DNA of 5,281 nt from Acidobacteriaceae bacterium (GTDB taxonomy: Bacteria; Acidobacteriota; Terriglobia; Terriglobales; Acidobacteriaceae). Each line of letters starts with the position of its first letter. The first letter of the stretch is position 1. Location: contig JASHVU010000013.1 of the NCBI GenBank assembly GCA_030044455.1, forward strand, positions 1 through 5,281, given 5' to 3'. Under the pieces are notes generated by a model. It did no database searches. It saw only the letters and a program-made list of their open reading frames with translations, and was not told where the DNA came from. Shown piece by piece: positions 1-5,155 of this stretch. The position numbers and the translations under genes are program-made.

Positions 1-480
1 GACCGCAACCAGCATCATGAAGATCGGCCCGGGATTGGAACCGCTCATGAAATTCGGATAGAGAAACCCCACCACATATCCGACAAAGATTCCCGTAGTG
101 GCCACCATCACTCCTGGGTAGACCCAGTAGTAGAGGTGTGAACCCCACCCGACGATGAATTTGGAAATGCGGGCATACTTAAAGCCGGCGTCGTGCGAAA
201 GCATGGCTTGTTCGGCGTAGTAGTAGCTGGAGCCGGTGCCGGGATAGAGCTTGGAGATCTCGGCATAGGCAACCGCCGTAGCCAGGCAGAGCAGAAGCGC
301 TGCCACGATCCCCAACCACATGGCCGGAGCGGTGGAAGGCTGGCCGGCTACGCCGGTACTGGCCTGGATGAAAAACGTGAGCCAGAGGAAGGCGCCGGGG
401 GCGATGAGAGCCATTGCATTGCTGGTCAGCCCAGTTAAACCAAGGGTGGCCTGCATCTGTGGAGCTTTCTGTTCTGCCAT
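1..480 (-). CDS. APC-superfamily amino-acid-permease-like transporter, N-terminal part (runs off left edge)
   Basis: Reading leftward from the ATG at 480-478, the frame stays open for 160 codons to the window edge, so only the N-terminal part is present. The protein is an inner-membrane secondary transporter of the APC (amino acid/polyamine/organocation) type. Helix 1 (about residues 13-38) contains LIAPGAFLW, where the small-residue break APGA sits at the place of the unwound substrate-binding segment of LeuT-fold carriers. Helix 2 (about 54-73) is followed by AEISKLYPGTGSSYYYAEQA (72-91), the typical APC loop after helix 2. More hydrophobic segments occupy about 108-142. AGGAGA lies 6 nt before the chosen ATG. 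An in-frame ATG two codons upstream (486-484) would touch the Shine-Dalgarno sequence and is less likely. The gene lies 310 bp downstream of the porin gene on the same strand. The substrate cannot be read from this fragment; amino acids are a family-level guess. Confidence 0.85.
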   Translation of the reverse strand, partial: MAEQKAPQMQATLGLTGLTSNAMALIAPGAFLWLTFFIQASTGVAGQPSTAPAMWLGIVAALLLCLATAVAYAEISKLYPGTGSSYYYAEQAMLSHDAGFKYARISKFIVGWGSHLYYWVYPGVMVATTGIFVGYVVGFLYPNFMSGSNPGPIFMMLVAV

Positions 481-486
481 GAGCAT

Positions 487-492
487 TCTCCT
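487..492 (-). promoter_or_regulatory. Ribosome binding site of the permease gene
   Basis: The minus strand reads AGGAGA with a 6-nt spacer to the ATG at 480-478. This spacing favours that ATG over the in-frame ATG at 486-484, which directly abuts the motif. Confidence 0.7.
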
Positions 493-514
493 GAGAGATT
501 GAGGTTTTTGAGGT

Positions 515-578
515 CGTTCCCGCCGCCTGATTCGGGAACGTTTCCCGATCGAGTCCGAATTGAATTGGACTCAATCGG
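515..578 (-). promoter_or_regulatory. Overlapping inverted repeats in the permease leader (candidate attenuator or operator)
   Basis: Three inverted repeats share sequence 35-98 bp upstream of the permease ATG. Repeat B pairs 545-556 with 567-578 (CCGAT-c-GAGTCC against GGACTC-a-ATCGG): 11 of 12 positions match around a 10-nt loop. Repeat C pairs CGGGAA (533-538) with TTCCCG (542-547) across 3 nt. Repeat C' pairs CGTTCCCG (515-522) with CGGGAACG (533-540) as a perfect 8-bp stem with a 10-nt loop. Arm 533-540 is common to C and C', and 545-547 is common to B and C, so the folds are partly exclusive. No U-tract follows, so it is not an obvious intrinsic terminator. The repeats are seen directly; a regulatory role is inferred from their position between a gene end and a start codon. 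I could not match the region to a known riboswitch class. Confidence 0.45.
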
Positions 579-637
579 CGATGTGCAGCGCAGGCCCGGC
601 GTTGGCCCGCGGCTCCTGATGTTCGCAGATGGAGATT

Positions 638-655
638 GAGGACCACTCGGTCCCC
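638..655 (-). promoter_or_regulatory. Small stem-loop, upstream part of the permease leader
   Basis: On the minus strand GGGGACC and GGTCCTC form a 7-bp stem (one G-U pair) closed by the loop GAGT. It lies about 160 bp before the permease ATG and would be the first hairpin of a structured leader if transcription begins further upstream. I found no convincing -35/-10 pair on this strand between 660 and 790, so the transcript start is unknown and read-through from the porin gene is possible. Confidence 0.3.
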
Positions 656-753
656 GGCTTCCATGCGAGCTCTCTACCGGTGCTGAAAGAGTAACTACCA
701 CTCCATCAGGACAAAATAAAGAAACTGAAATGCCAAACGCATCGATCCAAAGT

Positions 754-782
754 AGGCGCCGAACCTTGCCGAGCCGGCGCCT
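754..782 (-). terminator. Stem-loop after the porin gene, possible weak terminator
   Basis: AGGCGCCG (754-761) and CGGCGCCT (775-782) form a perfect 8-bp GC-rich stem with a 13-nt loop. It begins 9 bp past the porin stop codon in the direction of transcription. The bases after the stem on the minus strand read ACTTTGGAT, a poor U-tract, so termination may be incomplete and may let transcription continue into the permease gene. It could also serve only as a 3' stabilising hairpin. Confidence 0.5.
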
Positions 783-790
783 CGATTCTG

Positions 791-2062
791 TTATTTTTCT
801 CCGGCAACGTTTTTGCCAAAAATGAAGCCGAATTCAAGCGTGGTTCGAAATTGGACAGCATCGGTTCCCGTTTGGCCAAACACATCGCCCGACACAAAGT
901 TCGTTGCGTGTACCTCCGCAAGATCGCCGCGAATATACATGCCTCCTTTTTGGTAGGTCGGCGTCGCTGTGAAAGTGAAGCCTCCGCTGCCCGGTCCGTA
1001 GCCCAGCATGTTGACCGATCCGTCGGTTGCATTTCCCGAACTCGTCAGGTATTCCACGCGCACCGGAAGTGAGAATCCGCTTTTGAACGCGTAGCTGACG
1101 TTAAGTGCGCCGCCAGTGGCTGATGTGGCCTTGTCGACGCCAACTTTGGGACTGAAAGGCAATTTGCCGTACTGCAAGTAGGGAGAAACAATCCAGGGTC
1201 CCTTGGTGTACGTATAGATCACCGCATGCATATAGCCGTTGTTCTGTATCGGCGTGGCGGCCGTTTGATAGGCGGTCTGTGAGAGATTCCCCATCCCGTC
1301 GTACACCAGGCTGTGAGGCCCCTTGGTAAGGGTCACCGATCCGGAGAGCCAGGAGTAGCGGTCCGAATAATAACCGTCATTCCAACTGACGGCCGCACTC
1401 AGATACTTACCCAGAGTCTGGTTGATCTGGATGCCGCGATTCACTGCGTTCTCCTGGTTCCAGACGATGCCGCGTTCGATGTTGAAGTTCTGATAGGTAA
1501 ACGTCGATTCGGCGCCCATCAAAGTTGGCAGTTGCCCGATTTCAAATTGCGTGGTTTTCCCCGCCTGCAACTTGAGGAAGGCGACTGGAACAGGCCCATA
1601 GAAATTGTTCACCGTGTTTTGTGCATTAACGAACGGCACGCCGAGAGTCGGCATGGTATAAACGCCCGCCTGGACGTAGTACTGAAGGTTTCCGGTCGCT
1701 TTCTGAATGAAAACTTCGCCGTTGCTTAGAGTCGCGTTTGCGCTGCTATCTCCGGGCACACTGTTGTATTGGAATACAGAGTAACCGGTGACAATTCCGT
1801 TGACTGAAAGCGTGCCTAACGGTCCGGCATCAAAGTTCGCTGGCGGCAGCCAGGTCAGCGGGCCGGTGAGAACGAATGTGGAAAGCGGCGCAGGCGGCGC
1901 CGGATCTGCAGGCGCCGCTGCCGCTGCGGGGGCCTGGGCTGCCGGTGGACTTGCAGGGGATGGTCCCGGTGCGGCCGCGGGTGCTTGTGCGCTTGCGCCC
2001 AGTGCGAGCATCATGCCGGCGGCTGCGATGGATTGGAGAATCGGGCGTGTGTTCGAGAGCAT
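791..2062 (-). CDS. OmpL-like outer-membrane beta-barrel porin (putative beta-barrel porin-2 type)
   Basis: A 423-residue outer-membrane channel. Residues 1-26 form a signal peptide: a basic start, the hydrophobic core SIAAAGMMLALGAS, and a probable signal peptidase I site after ASA or AQA. Residues 27-59 are an Ala/Pro-rich low-complexity linker, which may span periplasm or interact with peptidoglycan. From about residue 84 on, alternating polar and aromatic/hydrophobic strands occur throughout, ending with TTLEFGFIFG (407-416). The segment 174-213 (EIGQLPTLMGAES, NIERGIVWNQ, NRGIQINQ) matches what I recall of the OmpL-like porin-2 family, where a G-x-xPT-x-xG-x-E element is followed by an RG...Q motif. 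A KDEL-like tail after the last strand (KNVAGEK) means the barrel does not end in the usual terminal Phe. The start is supported by AGGAGG 10 nt upstream. The solute is unknown. The divergent orientation relative to the kinase-regulator pair makes it a candidate regulatory target. Confidence 0.85.
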   Translation of the reverse strand: MLSNTRPILQSIAAAGMMLALGASAQAPAAAPGPSPASPPAAQAPAAAAAPADPAPPAPLSTFVLTGPLTWLPPANFDAGPLGTLSVNGIVTGYSVFQYNSVPGDSSANATLSNGEVFIQKATGNLQYYVQAGVYTMPTLGVPFVNAQNTVNNFYGPVPVAFLKLQAGKTTQFEIGQLPTLMGAESTFTYQNFNIERGIVWNQENAVNRGIQINQTLGKYLSAAVSWNDGYYSDRYSWLSGSVTLTKGPHSLVYDGMGNLSQTAYQTAATPIQNNGYMHAVIYTYTKGPWIVSPYLQYGKLPFSPKVGVDKATSATGGALNVSYAFKSGFSLPVRVEYLTSSGNATDGSVNMLGYGPGSGGFTFTATPTYQKGGMYIRGDLAEVHATNFVSGDVFGQTGTDAVQFRTTLEFGFIFGKNVAGEK

Positions 2063-2072
2063 CGGTCGATTT

Positions 2073-2078
2073 CCTCCT
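2073..2078 (-). promoter_or_regulatory. Strong ribosome binding site of the porin gene
   Basis: The minus strand reads AGGAGG (within GAGGAGGAAA) with 10 nt to the ATG at 2062-2060. This is a near-perfect Shine-Dalgarno sequence and suits a protein made in quantity. Confidence 0.75.
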
Positions 2079-2320
2079 CAGAATGAAATGGTTATGACCA
2101 GGGGTGAAAAAGCCGTGTTGAGCTGGGTTTATGCGCCAGACTGGTTTTTCGAATCGGACCCCGGCTCTTTAAGACAGTTCTCTCCATAAACGAGCGCACT
2201 CCTCTCGCTGGCCGCAGTTCTAATTCCTGGCAGCCGATTGCGTTTCGCTTGGTTGGGGAAACTGCTTTGCTGGCTGGAATGATTAACGCAGAGCGGACAT
2301 AAGGAAGTTATGATGAATGC

Positions 2321-2349
2321 ATAAAGATTCTTGAATCCATATAAAGATT
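2321..2349. repeat. Direct repeat ATAAAGATT, two copies 20 bp apart (candidate regulator site)
   Basis: ATAAAGATT occurs at 2321-2329 and again at 2341-2349, an exact 20-bp offset, close to two helical turns. OmpR/KdpE-family regulators bind tandem direct repeats on one face of the helix, often T-rich ones; the minus strand here reads AATCTTTAT twice. The pair lies 259 bp before the porin start and 379 bp before the kinase start, so it could act on either. The repeat is seen directly; the binding role is inference, and 9-bp repeats in AT-rich DNA can arise by chance. Confidence 0.35.
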
Positions 2350-2430
2350 TCTCCGCGCATCACGAAGAAAAAATTCAAGTTGCGCAGCACATATATGAAT
2401 GCAGAGGAAACGCGAACCACTCCTAAAGTC

Positions 2431-2459
2431 TTCATCTGCAATGAGGGACCTGTTAGAAT
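2431..2459 (+). promoter_or_regulatory. Candidate sigma-70 promoter with extended -10, driving the kinase-regulator operon
   Basis: TGTTAGAAT at 2451-2459 is an extended -10 element (TG-N plus TAGAAT, 5 of 6 matches to TATAAT). A weak -35 (TTCATC, 2431-2436) sits at the ideal 17-bp spacing. Transcription would start near 2466 and leave a leader of about 260 nt before the kinase. An extended -10 commonly compensates for a poor -35. The match is by eye only. Confidence 0.4.
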
Positions 2460-2711
2460 TTTGGTGTTGCCGGTTTCACCAACCGAACAAATCTCCTGAG
2501 CGACACAGCATGGAGGTGAGACCGTGGCCCGATGGCTCGGTACCTGATTGTGTATCTGCCCGGGGCGACTCTGTTACTTTTTCGCTGCAACTGGAGTTGT
2601 GCAACCCTTCGCAGCTTTTCCTGACCGTTCAATCGCCGGCAGCGGCGCTCGCGCAAGTACCTGGCTATCGAACCTCATATCCAGCGGTGACCGGTTCCCG
2701 CCATCGACTCG

Positions 2712-2720
2712 AAGGGTAGG
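2712..2720 (+). promoter_or_regulatory. Ribosome binding site selecting the TTG start of the kinase
   Basis: AAGGGTAGG ends 7 nt before the TTG at 2728-2730. No comparable motif precedes the other in-frame candidates: TTG at 2548, GTG near 2599 or GTG at 2749. Position and spacing make TTG 2728 the best start even though it is a rare initiation codon. Confidence 0.5.
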
Positions 2721-2727
2721 TTTCTTC

Positions 2728-4227
2728 TTGGCCGACAGCATCATTCCGGTGCGTGGAATCTTAAGCGCAAAGTATTTCCGTGGCTCGGGCACGCGGATCC
2801 TGCTCTTTGTGCTCGAGTGCGCCCTGGGAGTCGGGGTGGTTATGCTAATGGCGGCGCTGGCGCGCTGGTTCAGCTGGCTGCTACCCATCTCGGCGCTCCT
2901 TTTTTTGCTGATCGTGGTGCTGGCCGCTTTGTGGTGCGGCTTCTGGCAGGCGGTTGCGGTCTCACTCTCGGCCGTCGTCATTCAGGCCTTATTTGCCGCC
3001 AGCCACCCGCTTTCACTCGCTGCAGGTACTGCAAATTCCATTACAGTTGCAGTTTTCATCGTAGTGGCGCTCACCGTAAGCCGGCTCTCGGCGCGCGTCA
3101 CCGATCACGCGCGCGACGCGGAGTCGAGGAGCGGCCAGATGCGCGACCTCTACGAGTTCACGCGCCGCACGCTGCAGATGAACCTCCACATGGAGCCCGG
3201 GCCGCAACTTGTGGAACTGGTACACGACATCTTCGCCCTTGAAGCGGTCGCGGTCTTCGACGCGGATCTGCACGAGGTGTATCAGGCCGGCTTCTGGAGC
3301 GTGGACCCTCAGGAACTGGCACAGAGCGTTTACTATTTCGAGACCAGCGATGACGACCCGGAGACGGGCCTGGGCCGAAGGGTGGTGCGGCTCGGCCAAG
3401 TCCCGGTGGGCAGCCTGGTGGTGCGCGGCGAAACCAGTGCGCTCACCAACAACGCCATCGCGTCACTGATTGCCATCACCTTTGACCGTTACCGGGCATT
3501 TGCCAATGAGAGTCGAATTGAGACGGAACGGCGCACCGAGCAACTGCGTTCGACCGTCCTTGATTCGTTGGCCCACGCTTACAAGACTCCATTGACGGCG
3601 ATCAGGGCGGCTTCAACCGGCCTTGTGGAGATGGGCAAGTTGTCCGCAGGGCAGGCCGAGCTTGTTTCTCTCATCAATGAGCAGACCGGGTTGCTGGGCG
3701 AGTTGACCACCCGTTTGCTTACCACCGCGCGCCTCGATGCCGGAGAGATTTCCATTCACGTGGAGCAGGTGGCCCTCGGCTCGCTGCTTGAAGAAGTGAT
3801 GACCGGCCTCAAAGACCGGCTGGCCAGCATGAAGGTCTCGGTTCTTGTGGAGGACGAGGAACTCGCTGTCTGCTGCGACCGGCAGTTGATGGTGATGCTG
3901 CTGTCGCAATATATCGACAACGCCTGCAAGTATTCCATCTTCGGTTCCACGGTCACCATCCGAGCCTTTCTGTCCACCAGCGAAGCCATCTTTTCAGTGC
4001 ACAGCTACGGTCCAGTCATCCCGGTGGCCGACCGCGAACGCATCTTCGACCGTTATTATCGCTCCTCAACGTACGCCAACCGCGCGCCCGGCACAGGCAT
4101 CGGGCTGTCAGTAGCCAAGCGTGTGGCCATGATTCACGGCGGATATGTGTGGGTCACCAGCGACGAGCAGGAAGGCACAACCTTCTTTGCCGCTATTCCA
4201 ATTCAAACCGAGAAGGGAAGATCCTGA
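2728..4227 (+). CDS. KdpD-like membrane sensor histidine kinase, short form (DUF4118, HisKA, HATPase)
   Basis: Starting from TTG 2728 gives 499 residues. The frame is open from 2548, but the extra 60 residues look non-coding and lack a ribosome site. Four hydrophobic segments (about 23-46, 50-69, 72-92, 103-118) form a KdpD-type DUF4118 membrane domain. Residues about 120-255 are cytoplasmic and may be a GAF-like sensor. HisKA follows: LAHAYKTPLT (281-290) with phospho-acceptor His283. The catalytic domain has an N box QYIDNACKY (394-402), F box IFDRYYR (439-445) and G2 box GTGIGL (455-460). Classical KdpD has about 900 residues; its N-terminal KdpD and universal-stress domains are absent here. 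Odd residues: Ala284 replaces the acid usually after the His, Gln394 replaces the first N-box Asn, and SYGPV (426-430) replaces DxGxG. It should phosphorylate the regulator encoded next to it. The signal is unknown; potassium or turgor is suggested by family only. Confidence 0.85.
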   Translation: MADSIIPVRGILSAKYFRGSGTRILLFVLECALGVGVVMLMAALARWFSWLLPISALLFLLIVVLAALWCGFWQAVAVSLSAVVIQALFAASHPLSLAAGTANSITVAVFIVVALTVSRLSARVTDHARDAESRSGQMRDLYEFTRRTLQMNLHMEPGPQLVELVHDIFALEAVAVFDADLHEVYQAGFWSVDPQELAQSVYYFETSDDDPETGLGRRVVRLGQVPVGSLVVRGETSALTNNAIASLIAITFDRYRAFANESRIETERRTEQLRSTVLDSLAHAYKTPLTAIRAASTGLVEMGKLSAGQAELVSLINEQTGLLGELTTRLLTTARLDAGEISIHVEQVALGSLLEEVMTGLKDRLASMKVSVLVEDEELAVCCDRQLMVMLLSQYIDNACKYSIFGSTVTIRAFLSTSEAIFSVHSYGPVIPVADRERIFDRYYRSSTYANRAPGTGIGLSVAKRVAMIHGGYVWVTSDEQEGTTFFAAIPIQTEKGRS

Positions 4228-4998
4228 ATGAACCAGCAAGCCATTCGCATTCTTGTCGTCGACGACGAACCTGCCATTCGCAGAGCGCTGCGCCCGCCTC
4301 TGGTCGAACTCGGGTTTCAGATTGCCGAGGCTTCGCGCGGCGAGGAAGCCCTGCAGGCGCTGCGAGTGTCTGCTCCCGACGTTGTGCTGCTCGATGTGAA
4401 TATGCCGGGAATTGGCGGAATCGAGACGCTGCGCCGCATGCGCTCTTCTTCGCCCCGGTTGCCGATCATTATGCTTACCGTGCGCGATCAGGAAGAGGAT
4501 AAAGTCGAAGCACTGGAACTGGGTGCCGATGATTACGTAACGAAACCGTTCAGCACCCGCGAGCTGATCGCGCGCATCCGTGCCTCGGTGCGCCGGGTGC
4601 GAGCCCCAGCCAGGGCCGAGGATGCGCCGATCGAAATCGGAGAGATCAGGATCGAGCCCCTCAAGCGGATTGTGACCAGGCGGGGCGAGACCATCCGGCT
4701 GACCAGGAAAGAATTCGACATTCTCCATTGCCTGATGAGCCGGGCCGGGCGCGTGATTACCTACGCCAGGCTTCTGACTGCGGTATGGGGCGCCGATTGC
4801 CGCGAAGAAGTGGAATACCTGCGTACCTTCATCCGCCAGCTTCGCAAAAAAATCGAGGACGACCCCGCAAATCCCATCTATTTGCTCACCGACGTATACG
4901 TCGGCTACCGCTTTGCCGATTCCCAGATGCTGAAAGACGAACCGGTAGGAAGCACTGCGTCAAGCGAAACTGAGATGGTGTCGGGAGATGCGCAATAG
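4228..4998 (+). CDS. OmpR-family response regulator, KdpE-like
   Basis: A 256-residue DNA-binding response regulator. The receiver domain (about 6-120) has the complete set of key residues: acidic pocket Asp12-Asp13, phospho-acceptor Asp56 in LLDVNMPG, Thr84, and Lys106 in VTKPF. A winged-helix domain follows (about 133-229): LTRKEFDIL (158-166) leads to the recognition-helix region VEYLRTFIRQLRKKIEDDP (195-213) and a wing ending VGYRF (225-229). The pattern VWG...YLR...LRKKIE is closer to KdpE than to PhoB or OmpR as I remember them. A polar tail of about 27 residues (230-256) extends past the usual end of the family. The ATG directly follows the kinase TGA with no gap, and AAGGGA lies 9 nt upstream inside the kinase gene, so translation is probably coupled. 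Likely targets are the divergent porin gene and its own operon, by inference. The usual RG before the wing GYRF is VY here, possibly a subgroup trait. Confidence 0.9.
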   Translation: MNQQAIRILVVDDEPAIRRALRPPLVELGFQIAEASRGEEALQALRVSAPDVVLLDVNMPGIGGIETLRRMRSSSPRLPIIMLTVRDQEEDKVEALELGADDYVTKPFSTRELIARIRASVRRVRAPARAEDAPIEIGEIRIEPLKRIVTRRGETIRLTRKEFDILHCLMSRAGRVITYARLLTAVWGADCREEVEYLRTFIRQLRKKIEDDPANPIYLLTDVYVGYRFADSQMLKDEPVGSTASSETEMVSGDAQ

Positions 4999-5039
4999 GC
5001 AATAATCGCAGGCTGCTGGATGACCGGAGTGACTTCGCC

Positions 5040-5102
5040 GTTTTGAAAGGGCGCGCCTTCACAGGTTTCATAAAAACTCAATGGAAACCGGGTTTTGAAA
5101 GG
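5040..5102. repeat. Direct repeat GTTTTGAAAGG, two copies 52 bp apart
   Basis: GTTTTGAAAGG is present at 5040-5050 and 5092-5102. After the first copy comes a palindromic GCGCGCC; after the second comes the CACGACT hairpin. The second copy is also the left outer arm of the composite palindrome at 5091-5155, so the first copy may be the remnant of another such unit. Confidence 0.5.
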
Positions 5103-5155
5103 ACACGACTTTAGTCGTGCCGATAAGGCCTTTAAAACCGTGGGGCTTTAGCCCC
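5091..5155. repeat. Composite REP-like palindromic element
   Basis: Three nested or adjacent inverted repeats are visible. The outer arms GGTTTTGAAAGG (5091-5102) and CCTTTAAAACC (5129-5139) pair over 11 bp with one bulged G. They enclose CACGAC-TTTA-GTCGTG, which spans 5104-5119 and forms a 6- to 7-bp stem. A separate hairpin GGGGC-TTTA-GCCCC follows at 5142-5155. Both inner hairpins share the same TTTA loop. Short extragenic palindromes of this style, dispersed in many copies, are what I recall from acidobacterial genomes, sometimes mobilised by REP-associated tyrosine transposases. It lies about 90 bp after the regulator gene, where it could also protect or end the transcript, though there is no U-tract. 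Confidence 0.6.

Larger units (their letters stand above)
2079..2727. other. Divergent intergenic region between the porin and kinase genes
   Basis: About 650 bp without a convincing protein-coding gene. The stretch 2290-2400 is AT-richer than the flanking genes, as expected for promoter DNA. It holds the 20-bp-spaced direct repeat at 2321-2349, a right-facing extended -10 promoter candidate at 2431-2459, an unassigned strong Shine-Dalgarno sequence at 2512-2519, and the probable kinase Shine-Dalgarno at 2712-2720. No clear promoter could be assigned to the porin on the minus strand: CATAAC boxes occur (minus strand, near 2086-2091 and 2307-2312) but their -35 partners are poor. Frames open in 2399-2719 have composition unlike the neighbouring genes and show no recognisable domain. 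Confidence 0.6.

Noticed and set aside
495..641. 10-bp direct repeat GAGATTGAGG (495-504 and 632-641)
   Set aside because: One copy overlaps the region just upstream of the permease ribosome site; two purine-rich copies 137 bp apart are easily coincidental and no further copies are seen.
179..664. Minus-strand open frame of 161 residues
   Set aside because: It overlaps the permease in another frame, is rich in Arg, His and Ser with no domain, and the permease frame has clear membrane helices and a good ribosome site.
435..701. Minus-strand frame of 88 residues in the permease leader
   Set aside because: It begins with GTG, has no ribosome site, is low-complexity in Ser/Pro/Arg, and overlaps the permease start. 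It also coincides with the inverted repeats.
706..1032. Minus-strand frame of 108 residues at the porin 3' end
   Set aside because: It is a shifted-frame shadow of the porin with no recognisable motif.
1313..2189. Plus-strand frames of 138, 133 and 73 residues opposite the porin
   Set aside because: They are antisense shadows. The Ala/Gly-rich stretch simply mirrors the porin Ala/Pro linker.
2586..2603. Small palindrome CAACT-GG-AGTTG in the kinase leader
   Set aside because: The stem is only 5 bp with a 2-nt gap, within chance expectation, and has no second copy.
2399..2719. Plus-strand frame of 106 residues (or 69 from ATG 2510) ahead of the kinase
   Set aside because: It ends inside the kinase ribosome site, which hints at coupling, but its starts lack Shine-Dalgarno motifs and the composition is not protein-like. 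Kept only as part of the leader.
2548..2727. Extending the kinase start to TTG 2548
   Set aside because: The added 60 residues contain no domain, are Cys/Phe/Arg-mixed and unlike the rest, and the TTG has no ribosome site at proper spacing.
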